Translations under genes and position numbers: made by a program
Shown: positions 53,504-61,559 of the stretch, piece by piece
Position numbering within the stretch: position 1 is the first letter of the stretch
How the letters are laid out: each line of letters begins with the position of its first letter
DNA from: Symbiodinium natans
Taxonomy: Eukaryota; Sar; Dinophyceae; Suessiales; Symbiodiniaceae
Direction of reading: 5' to 3'
Assembly (NCBI GenBank): GCA_905221605.1
Contig: CAJNDS010002374.1
Location: 248,001 to 312,000 of the forward strand
DNA length: 64,000 nt
Notes under the pieces: generated by a model
What the model saw: the letters and a program-made list of their open reading frames with translations, nothing else
What the model was told of the DNA's origin: nothing
The model's database searches: none

Positions 53504-53644
53504 ATGAAGGGTTATATTGATGTGATAGATGAGCTGGAGAAGATAGAGGAAATAGTCGCCCCGCCTAAATATAAACGATGTTGCTACAATTTGTTAGAGT
53601 TGATAAAATCTCTTATTATGTTTATTAAAATAAAATCTAGATAA
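53504..53644 (+). CDS. Small protein (46 aa), unknown
   Basis: ATG at 53504: MKGYIDVIDELEKIEEIV, then PPKYKRCCYNLLELIKS and a hydrophobic-basic tail (LIMFIKIKSR). TAA stop, 5 bp before the next ATG. The acidic helix followed by a short hydrophobic segment could be membrane- or partner-binding. Below usual annotation length but well placed. Confidence 0.5.
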   Translation: MKGYIDVIDELEKIEEIVAPPKYKRCCYNLLELIKSLIMFIKIKSR

Positions 53645-53649
53645 TGTAA

Positions 53650-54027
53650 ATGAGTGGAGACAAAGATGGAGGGATACAAGTAAATAAAGATGGTATTAAT
53701 TGTTTATTTTGTAGGTGTAGAAGGAACACATATCATAAAGAAAGTATAACAACCACTGAAAATAACAAAGTAGTTGTTAATGTTGTTGAAGATAGGAGTA
53801 GTATTAAATTTGGTAAAGGTCGGAACGTATCACCTGATGATGGAATATTTAAAACAGAAGCCACGCCACAAATGGGAGGAGTTGAACTTTGTAGCACAGG
53901 GTGGAGTGAAAATAGGAAAATAACACCTGAAGAGTGCGAAGAACGCCTTGATAAAATTGAAGAAGATGTTGAAAGGATTGATAAAGATGTTGAAAAGCTG
54001 AAAAACAATTTAAATATTATGGATTAA
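53650..54027 (+). CDS. Small protein with CxxCxC motif and C-terminal coiled coil (125 aa)
   Basis: CLFCRCRR near residues 19-26 could bind metal. The C-terminal third (ERLDKIEEDVERIDKDVEKL) is a clear coiled coil. No family recognised. Complete frame, ATG to TAA. Confidence 0.65.
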   Translation: MSGDKDGGIQVNKDGINCLFCRCRRNTYHKESITTTENNKVVVNVVEDRSSIKFGKGRNVSPDDGIFKTEATPQMGGVELCSTGWSENRKITPEECEERLDKIEEDVERIDKDVEKLKNNLNIMD

Positions 54028-54406
54028 TATTTAAGTAGTATTTTATATAATATAGTGACAGATAAAAACCATCAGGTTTTTAACTCTTGGGTTTCTTTGA
54101 AACCCAAAAGTGTATAGAAGTCCCCCAGACATTGAAGCAGAAAACAAACACCTTGTTCGGAAAAAATCAGTGCCCATAATCGCCCAGGACATCTGTTTCA
54201 CATTGGATGAACTCGTGAAAGGGGAAAGTAATGAGATACATCCAATAGCACCACATAAGCTGGTGCTTAATTAGTTTGAACTTTATTCATAACATTTTTT
54301 TATGTTATGAAAAAAGTTGTAATTCTACTCTTTATAAGTATTTTTAAACGCATTTTTAACCTAAAACTTTTAATATAAAAATTTTAATCTAAAACTTTTA
54401 TATAGT
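54028..54406. ncRNA. Structured non-coding interval, candidate ncRNA
   Basis: Contains several stem-loops. TTGGGTTTC/GAAACCCAA with a TTT loop lies near 54090-54110. GCACCA/TGGTGC is at about 54248-54266. A 17-bp stem with one mismatch lies at 54279-54318. The 54060-54270 part is less AT-rich than its surroundings and has no long frame. No tRNA fold or ribozyme core was recognised. Confidence 0.3.
54279..54318. terminator. Long AT-rich hairpin with T loop
   Basis: AACTTTATTCATAACAT pairs with 54302-54318 (one mismatch) across a 6-T loop. It lies upstream of the 91-aa gene. Confidence 0.55.
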
Positions 54407-54682
54407 ATGTCAGATATAGATGATGATATTACAGAAACAAAGGCAACACGATTTCAAAAGATATTAGATAAGCTAGAAGTTATTGAAAAAGCAGTTAATA
54501 AATTGAACGCTGATAAACCAAAACAAATAAACAAAACATTAGTTAAAGATAGCGAGATGTATAAGAATAAGAGAAACGTATATATAAACAAACTTAACAC
54601 TGGAGAAATTAGATATCCAAAAAGAGAGACCTTAGAATATTATGAAATTAAATACAACGATGAAAATAAGGTTTATAGTTAA
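54407..54682 (+). CDS. Small charged protein (91 aa), unknown
   Basis: Begins MSDIDDDITETKATRFQKIL. Acidic start, Lys-rich coiled-coil centre (LDKLEVIEKAVNKLNADKPK), Tyr-rich end. No family. TAA stop inside a hairpin shared with the convergent GIY-YIG gene. Confidence 0.65.
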   Translation: MSDIDDDITETKATRFQKILDKLEVIEKAVNKLNADKPKQINKTLVKDSEMYKNKRNVYINKLNTGEIRYPKRETLEYYEIKYNDENKVYS

Positions 54683-54711
54683 ATCTTATAAATATATTTT
54701 ATAAGGTTTAA
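54679..54711. terminator. Bidirectional hairpin between convergent genes
   Basis: TTAAATCTTATAAA pairs with 54698-54711 with one G-T type mismatch and a 5-nt loop. It covers both stop codons. Confidence 0.65.
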
Positions 54712-55328
54712 CTTGAGTTATTGATAAAGTCTTGATGCTTTTTAGTTCTTTCATGTCTTCTGATGTCCCATTGTCTTACAGAAGCACCACAAATACAATC
54801 AATAAATTTATCTTTATTTCTTTGGTAGTAATTTTTATGCTTTTGGAAAATCTCTTCTCTATGTTCTTGGTGATACTCTTGTTTCTGTTGCTTACAATGT
54901 TCCTTGTTGTCTTCCTTAAACTTTTTTGCTCTTTCCTTACATAGTTCCATATGTTCTTTATACCACTTGTTCTTATAATCTTGTAGATGTTCTTTGTTGT
55001 CTTCAACCCATTTCTCTCGCGGTCGTCCTGCTACTTGTTTATTTATACAATCAATAGATTGTATATGTTGTCCTTCTCTTTTTAATAATTCTGACTTGTT
55101 TTCACACCTATAATCTTCAATAAGTTCAATTTTGCAGTTTTCAACTCCGTATTCATCAAAAAGTAGAAATGACCTCGTGCATTCTGTTTTGCCTTTTAAG
55201 TATTGAGTATATTTCCATCTATGTCGTGCCATTCGTTGAGTTAAACTTTCACAGGTTGAACCAATGTAGCATTTATGATATCCTATATCAGTAATCTTAT
55301 ACACCTTTCCATTATGGTATTTATTCAT
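54708..55328 (-). CDS. GIY-YIG endonuclease with long linker and zinc tail (206 aa)
   Basis: GKVYKI and CYIGST form the core, followed by LTQRMARHR and QVAGRPREKW. A Lys/Glu/Gln-rich helix makes up the middle. The C-terminal zinc motif is CICGASVRQWDIRRH...KKH. Closest in sequence to the copy at 44847-45392 (GYxKCYIGST, FGV/YGVxNxKIE). Intact. TTAAAG lies 27 nt upstream of the ATG (55326-55328). Confidence 0.87.
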   Translation of the reverse strand: MNKYHNGKVYKITDIGYHKCYIGSTCESLTQRMARHRWKYTQYLKGKTECTRSFLLFDEYGVENCKIELIEDYRCENKSELLKREGQHIQSIDCINKQVAGRPREKWVEDNKEHLQDYKNKWYKEHMELCKERAKKFKEDNKEHCKQQKQEYHQEHREEIFQKHKNYYQRNKDKFIDCICGASVRQWDIRRHERTKKHQDFINNSS

Positions 55329-55355
55329 ATCCTTATTAATCCTAAGTCATCTTTT

Positions 55356-55361
55356 CTTTAA
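55356..55361 (-). promoter_or_regulatory. TTAAAG motif upstream of GIY-YIG gene
   Basis: Minus-strand TTAAAGAAAAGA, 27 nt before the ATG, close to the polymerase 3' end. Confidence 0.45.
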
Positions 55362-55369
55362 ATCAGAAA

Positions 55370-58300
55370 TCAGGTAATGACCATTGGGAGACTGTTTATA
55401 TTATCTAAATAATAACGCTTATTACAGTATGATGATAGCGCTTGTTTTACTTGATTTATAGAATATATTTGATGATTTTTGCTTCTTATGCTGTTGAAAC
55501 TAACAGTATCACAGCTGTTATGTTCAAGAGTATCTGTATATTTATTGTAATTAAGTTCTTTCTTTACTTTGTGTTTTACTATTCCTTTACTCTTCTTTTC
55601 CTCTTTAACCTCGTTATGAACCTTAAAGGTATATGATTTAGGTTTTAAACCTATAAAATGAGTAAGAATTTTTCCATCCACCTCGTCCTTAAATTTTCCT
55701 AGCACCTTCTTATTTGTAGCATCATAACATTTATGGTCTTTATCGTATCCGCTAAAATCCATGTGTTTATTTATTTGCTTAAAATCATCGTATATGTCTT
55801 CTGTTTTAGTGTGTATAACAAAACTATCAGTATCAGTATATATCAGTCTTACATCATCATTGTACTTCTTCTTTAACACATCATAATAAAAACTGTACAT
55901 ATGTAACTTGGATAAATCTAAAATGCTCATTCCTACATATATAGGCTTATTTAGTTTAACTGTTTCTTTTAACTTCTCCACTCCTACCAGATTTTCATTA
56001 ATGTTCTCTTACATTTGCCATCGTTTTACCATACACCGCGTTGTTCATTAATTTATACATATCCTTTTCAAAGTCGCTGTTCGCCTTCTTTCTTTTTTCA
56101 GTGTTAAAATCAATCCACGGTTTTAACCATTCTTTTTGTTTAAACTGGACTACTCTATTAATCTTCTTTATCTTAAGACCCTGCTTAAGATAATACTGTA
56201 ATATTTTAATATGTAATACATAATTCTCTTTGTGATTGACATTTAATATGAGTTTCTTTGTTTTTTCGTCTTTAGGCGACTGATTAAAATGATAGGCTTT
56301 GTAAATATCTTTTTGAGTATCACTTAACATATCAGCCGTTACACTCATAATTTCAGGAGCTAGTGGATAATCAACATGCTTGTCGTGTAACTCTTTTGGA
56401 TATTCTAAATCAACGTCTAAAATGTATCCAGTTCCTAAGTCGCTCCATGTTCGTATATGGTCTTCTGTAAAGTTCCCTTCAACAAATTTAATATCTTTAT
56501 ATGGTAGTTTTTGACACATCGCTAAGCCATAAAGATTATTAGCATCAAGATAGTTTATATATGAAGATGGTTTATTTTCATCATAGCCTTCTCCCATATA
56601 TTTATTATTTGCTTCTGCCATTCTGTGGCTACACTGGCACATTCCTCCGCGCAATCCTCTCTCTATCGTTTTATAAAGGTCTTCGTTATATATTAAGTCC
56701 AAACATATACCAGTTTTTAATAACATAGCGTCCCAAGCGAAATTAGGTAATGTATAATAATGTGCTGGGTCTAGCTCATAATCTATTAAACATTGATTTC
56801 TAAAATTTTCAAAAACATCTGTTAATAATAGCACATCAGTCTTCAAATAAAGGTCATGATACTCACCGAGGTTTTTTATGTTAAAGTGTTCCCATATATG
56901 CTTTGCTCTTTCATAGTCTTTATCGTCTATGTGTTCTTCACCTAATCTACTGTAAAACTCTTTTTTATCTGGTAGTTCTGTTTCATTGAATTTCTTAAAC
57001 TCATTCATATAGTCATACGGATATACACCCTTATCGGTTAATAAATCTAAATCATAATCATCTTTAACATACTCACTTATTTTACCGTATTTAAAATGCT
57101 GTGTCCAATTATCACGCTTCTCATTATTTTCATATTTAGTTAATTTAACCAGTTTATCTAATGATGAAGATAAAAAACTAAAGCTGTCTTTAAACTCTAA
57201 CTGTTTAAGACAAAAGGTTATAAACTTCTCGCTGTTTTGTGCTATTACGCTTACCTCGTCTTTTTTAGTGTTTAATTTATCAAGATGAGATATAACTAAA
57301 TGAGCATCATAGTTTTTAAGATTATGAAAAAATATAGGTATTTTAAAGTATTTGAAACAATAGTCTAAATTACATTTATGATGTGCTGGTCCTCTGTATT
57401 TTCCTGTAAAATGGCAATGGTCTCGCACCTTTGCTTTAGCTTTTACATTTGGTTGAAAACAACCGTTGCAAATAAAGCATTTCTTTGCTTTTCTGTGTTG
57501 CTCTTCCTCTTCATCTGTTAATTTCTCCATGTCTTTTGGATTATCCATTACCTCAAATATTTCTTCTCTTATCTCGTTCATCGTTTTACAAAATACGTCC
57601 ATACAATCTTCACCTCTATATAAATATGGTTTAGCTTCTCCTGTTATTGAATTAACAACGTTCAACATAAAACCTGAGGGAATATGATTTTGATATGTCC
57701 CCTTTATTCCTTCATTCGTTAAGGTTGTTAAACATTCAAAATCTCCGTAAATAACATAAGGACATTTTAATTTCTTGTAGTGCTTTTGGAAGCTCATTTT
57801 TTCTTTCTCTTCTGGCATCTCTATCGCTTGAACCTCATTAGCCATACAACCTTTTAAAAAATGAGCTTGTAATAAGTTCTCTTTACTAAAACCTTTTTGA
57901 CAGTACTTACAATAAAAAAGCTGTCTATTGGTCTTGTTTGTTTGACTTCCTAAAAGTCTTGAGTAGTCTTTAATTAAAACATAATGGTTTTTATTATCTT
58001 CATCAAGTCTTAATAAATTGATATGACACGTTGGGTTTGTTATTTTCGTTACTTTATCAACTCTTATTTTATCTACATCTGTATCAATTGTATAAACATT
58101 TACATCTGTATCAATTGTATAAACATTAACTGATATAGTTTCACCATTCACCTCTTCAAACTTATCTATATCTTCATTACACGCTGGGAACTCTACACCG
58201 TCCCATTTTATGAAATTATCATTTTCTAAATACTTGTTATAATGATATAATCGTTCAGGATGGTCTTTTTTATATATTTCATGAAACTTACACCATACAC

Positions 58301-59072
58301 AATATTTAAAACATAGATTATCATAGTTTTTTATATTAATACATGCCTTTTTTAATGCCACCCAGCGCGGTAATTCAATGTATTGTCCTGCTCTTGTTGG
58401 GTCATACTTGTCATAATGAATAGTGATTTTATTGACTTTCTTTATGCTTAAACCTGACTTTTGTAGTTGTTTATTTTCTAGAATAATTTGAATATCATTT
58501 CCAGCATTATTAACTGCTTTGTTTAAGTCCTCTTCATTTAGTATGTTATATCTTCTACTCCTAATTGTTGTTGGATATTCTTCCGTTGTCTCATCTTCTT
58601 CTATAACCTGCCTTAAAACAAATTCAACATCAATCAGTAATTTCATGCTCTTGTGTTTGTTCAAAAACTCTCTTAATCGTGATTTTTGAGAATATATATG
58701 TCCTAAACCTTTGTAGCCTTCTTTCTCAATATCAATTATAGAATAGGTGTTGGCATATCGTTTTAAAGCACTAAAATTATCAGTTCTTTTTCCAAATGTT
58801 GATATAGCATATCGTTTTAAATTCTTTCTAACTCTAACTCCTTTACTAGCCTTATCTAAAATCTCAAACCGTTGAAAAGCTGGTGCTTTACTAATTTTGT
58901 TTAATTGTTTTTTCAGTTTCGCTGTGAAGGGCTTTTCTTTATCATACTTATATTGTGTCCCATCAATTACAATCTGTTTTAACTCTTTTCCTTTTTTTGT
59001 CTTTTTTATTTCACCTAATCGGCTACTTAATGTGTATCGCATTGCGGTTTTTAGGGCGTCCTGGTCTGCCAT
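55370..59072 (-). pseudogene. Protein-primed family B DNA polymerase, frameshifted
   Basis: Replicates the element from its protein-primed ends. Frame 1 (59072 to 55998, 1024 codons, ATG) has a zinc finger FYCKYCQKGF (about 386-395), ExoI YGDFEC (442-447), a Cys/His block DHCHFTGKYRGPAHHKC (551-567), ExoII HNLKNYDAH (583-591), ExoIII YLKTD (742-746), Pol motif A YLDANNLYG (841-849) and motif B KLMNNAVYGKT (1007-1017). It then hits TAA after NVREH. A second frame (about 55993 to 55370, TGA) continues in register and holds motif C YTDTDSF. Net phase change lies near 55990-56000. A 27-bp duplication (58074-58127) gives a repeated NVYTIDTDV. TTAAAG lies 20 nt upstream. Confidence 0.93.
58074..58127. 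repeat. 27-bp tandem duplication inside the polymerase gene
   Basis: Two copies of tacatctgtatcaattgt plus ataaacatt in tandem, in frame, adding nine residues before the exonuclease domain. Confidence 0.9.
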
Positions 59073-59092
59073 TATGGTATAAGGTGGCTTCC

Positions 59093-59098
59093 CTTTAA
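59093..59098 (-). promoter_or_regulatory. TTAAAG motif upstream of the polymerase
   Basis: Minus-strand ACTTAAAGGGAA, 20 nt before the polymerase ATG. It matches the ACTTAAAGGGAA before the 192-aa gene. Confidence 0.5.
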
Positions 59099-59099
59099 G

Positions 59100-59200
59100 T
59101 GCTTTTGGTGTTGCCGGGTGTTGCTGGGTGTTGCGCTGGTTCTGGGGCTGGGCTGCTGGGCTTGGGTGGGTTGGTGGTCGGCGGTTGTGGCGACAGCCAG
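59100..59200. repeat. G-rich segment resembling the TIR tip
   Basis: Words such as gctggttctggggctgggct and gtgttgctgggtgttg resemble the outer TIR (38540-38590). It is an island of GC-rich sequence in AT-rich DNA. It may be a relic of an older terminal repeat. Confidence 0.45.
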
Positions 59201-59351
59201 TAAATAGAATATACTAGAACCCTAAAAACCTCCAAAAAGGGGAATTGTATATTTCTTAAGAAAACGAAAACAAAAGAAAGCATAATGCCCCTTTTTCAAA
59301 ACATAGTCCTAAACCGAGAGGACTAAACCACAACAACCCTTAACGCCTGAA
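59201..59351. other. AT-rich spacer, no gene seen
   Basis: Intergenic DNA between the polymerase promoter side and the 22-bp repeat array. No supported feature. Confidence 0.4.
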
Positions 59352-59645
59352 CCTCTATGCGTTTTTATGCATACCTCTATGCGTTTTTACGCATACCCCT
59401 ATGCGTTTTTATGCATACCCCTATGCTCTATGCGTTTTTATGCATACACCTATGCGTTTTTACGCATACACCTATGCGTTTTTACGCATACACCTATGCG
59501 TTTTTACGCATACACCTATGCGTTTTTATGCATACCCCTATGCGTTTTTATGCATACCCGTATGCGTTTTTATGCATACCCCTATGCGTTTTTATGCATA
59601 CACCTATGCATTTTTATGCATACACCTATGCGTTTTTATGCATAT
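59352..59645. repeat. 22-bp hairpin minisatellite
   Basis: About 13 units of 22 bp containing ATGCGTTTTTACGCAT or ATGCGTTTTTATGCAT. The first form is a perfect ATGCGT/ACGCAT stem with a TTTT loop. One unit near 59420 is shortened. Because 22 is not a multiple of three, all three + frames are open and encode the same Phe/Tyr/Ala/Cys-rich repeat. Confidence 0.95.
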
Positions 59646-59692
59646 TGATAAAGTCCCTGAAACCATATAAAGAAATAGTCCCACACTACTAT

Positions 59693-60034
59693 ATGGAGAA
59701 CTTTGAAGATGAAAACTATAAATTATGTTCAGGTTGTAGGAAATAGAAAGCAATAGACAACTACCAACCAAATAAGCAACTTTGTAATGTCTGTCTGGGA
59801 AAAAAGGCACAATATAGGGAAACTAACAGGGACAAATTAAAGCAGGAGGCAAAGGATTATTATGATAAAAACCGACAAGAAATACTTGAAAAGAAAAAGG
59901 AAAAGATTGAATGTGAGTATTGTAGATGTCTAATATCAAAGGCAAAATTAACACAACATTATAAATCAAAAAAGCATATTAAGAATAAAAAAGAATTGGC
60001 TAATTTCATTATAAGTGAATTAGAAGATGGATAA
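59693..60034 (+). pseudogene. Zinc-binding protein of the right end, interrupted by TAG
   Basis: ATG at 59693. CSGC and CNVC form a first zinc site (the LCSGCRK...CNVCLG pattern). A Lys/Glu-rich helix follows, then CEYCRC...HYKSKKH, the same C-terminal motif as in the GIY-YIG proteins. A TAG at 59744-59746 falls between the two halves of the first zinc site. The frame is otherwise open to the TAA at 60032. Similar CxxC proteins in other viruses usually have an acidic residue at the TAG position. It may be a stand-alone DNA-binding module related to the nuclease tails. Confidence 0.7.
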
Positions 60035-60180
60035 ATAACCATCATATTATGAAACTTGTATGATTGTTATAAAATACTTATAAGGAAATTTGGTAAGCCC
60101 TCCCCGCTTCGCTCCCACCCTTAAGCCTATAAGGCAAAGTGTCGTAACCAATTTTTTTTTATTTTAACAATGATAAAGTC
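60035..60180. other. Spacer between the last gene and the right TIR
   Basis: No gene. Includes a short GC-rich stretch (ccctccccgcttcgctccc) and a T-tract. Confidence 0.4.
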
Positions 60181-60573
60181 TAAACAAATATTTATAATAT
60201 TAATTTATTATAAATCTTTGGTAAAGTCTTTGAGGGGGATACGTCCCAGAAAACGGGTAAGGCGATATGACGAAGGATGAAAACGGATTAGGGGACGATG
60301 TTGAGAAACGAAAAAAATGAATTTATAGATACTTAAATTTTTATTGGGATGAGAAACGGATGAGGTGACGATGTTGATGATGGGAGGAAGGAAGGAATGA
60401 AAGAGCGGGACAAAACAATGATAACGGATAAGGCGACGATGATGATGAAAACGAAGCAGGGGGACATGTAAGAGAACGGATGAGGTGGCTATATAGGGTA
60501 GGGCAAGGTCTCAGAACCAACACCCCAGCCCCAGCCCAGCAACACCTCAGAACCAGCCTTTTACCAATTTTTT
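60181..60573. repeat. Right terminal inverted repeat
   Basis: Reverse complement of the left TIR, identical by eye over the outer 226 bp (60348-60573), then diverging. It contains the same iterated AACGGATGAGG-type words. It ends in TTTTTT followed by the CCCCT duplication and a long C run. Confidence 0.95.
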
Positions 60574-60578
60574 CCCCT
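60574..60578. repeat. Target-site duplication, right copy (CCCCT)
   Basis: Matches 38521-38525. Followed by TTCCCC and a C run of about 25 bp. Confidence 0.65.
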
Positions 60579-60610
60579 TTCCCCCCCCCCCCCCCCCCCC
60601 CCCCCTTCCA

Positions 60611-61370
60611 GTCGGCACGTCGTCTTTTGAGCGTTTGGGGCCGTGGCGGGTCAAGGTGGCGTGCAAGATGGGGGATGTGAGAGTTGTGATCCAGAGGCGA
60701 AGTCACAGGTTGTAGATAGACACATGGATTCTTATACTAGAGGGCATATTTCGGTATCTAGGTGTGTGCACCGGAATCTCGGACACGCTGTGTGCTGTTT
60801 GGAGGCTGCAGCCCACGGGCCGCGCCTACTCGATCGGCGTGTGGTCGCACTTCCAGCTCCTGGACTGGACGGAGCACTCCACGGCCTTCAGGCGCTTTGG
60901 GGCAGGAGAGGAGGAGGGGGAAAAGAGGAGGAGAGGAAGGGGAGATGTAAAGAAAAGAACGAAAATGGACCGGCGAAGAGGCGTTTGGTTGGCGAGTAAC
61001 CTTAAGAGCCCCGGGGCGCACGTGGGGTGCAGGCTGCTTATACGCTGACCGAGACGTCCGGTTCGGGTGCTTCAGAACGCAGATGGGGTGCTAGTTGCTT
61101 ACGCTGAGCGAAACATGTGGCCCTTCAGGGCCCAGGGCGTGACATAAGCTGCGGGACACCCAGCACACCCATCCCACATGAATGGAGACAACGGGGATGC
61201 TGTTGCAGGAAAGTAAGGATTGGCGGGGAGAGTGATTTTGGAGAGAGAGGCGAAATTCGGGGTCTTTGCCAGGTGCTGGCTTCTCAACGACGCAGGGGAG
61301 ACTGTGCTGTACTTCGACTCTGTGCATCTGCAGGAAGTCCGGGATGAGCACTTGCAGAAGGCGCCCAAAA
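60611..61370 (+). CDS. PKS dehydratase domain DH3, C-terminal exons after the Polinton
   Basis: After the acceptor ttccag the frame reads VGTSSFERLGPWRVKVA (60611-60661), continuing the SIKR end of the exon before the element. The next piece is GRAYSIGVWSHFQLLDW (about 60818-60868). The last is WLLNDAGETVLYFDSVHLQE (about 61277-61336), the usual end of a DH domain. So the host gene can be read across the insertion if the whole element is removed with its intron. Confidence 0.75.
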
Positions 61371-61559
61371 CAGGAATTAAGAACCAATAGTGTGTTTTCA
61401 GCGCCCTGTCTTGTTGTAAGGCCTGCCAATAAGACAGTAAGACTGTGGGAGCCCGTTCAGCCTCTCGCTTTCCTTTGCATTGCCTCGAAGAAAGGAAGTC
61501 TCAGACAGGGTTGTCAGCGTCAACAGCGCTTCGCAGCGCTTCGCTTTACACTCCTTTTT

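Larger units (their letters stand above)
38526..60573. mobile_element. Polinton/Maverick-type virus-like element, near complete
   Basis: A 22,048-bp AT-rich block inside a GC-rich PKS intron. It is bounded by terminal inverted repeats and a 5-bp direct duplication. It encodes the Polinton hallmark set: retroviral-type integrase, protein-primed family B polymerase, A32-like ATPase, double-jelly-roll major capsid and minor capsid, plus fibre, lipase and GIY-YIG nucleases. Genes lie in a left minus-strand block, a central plus-strand structural block and a right mixed block. Four loci are damaged, so this copy is probably not autonomous. It differs from an LTR retroelement in having no reverse transcriptase. 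The virus that produced it infected or infects a protist. Confidence 0.96.

Noticed and set aside
54028-54406. Group I intron or hammerhead ribozyme
   Set aside because: The conserved core pairings and the CUGAUGA...GAAA core were not found.
55985-56005. Programmed frameshift in the polymerase
   Set aside because: No slippery heptamer or following strong stem was seen at the site, and three other genes are damaged, so a mutation is simpler. Expression data could reopen this.
59352-59645. CRISPR array
   Set aside because: Units are adjacent 22-bp tandem copies with no unique spacers and no cas genes.
59357-59746. Repetitive Phe/Tyr/Ala/Cys protein as a real gene
   Set aside because: All three frames through the 22-bp array are open because of the repeat. 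The protein-like part starts at the ATG at 59693.
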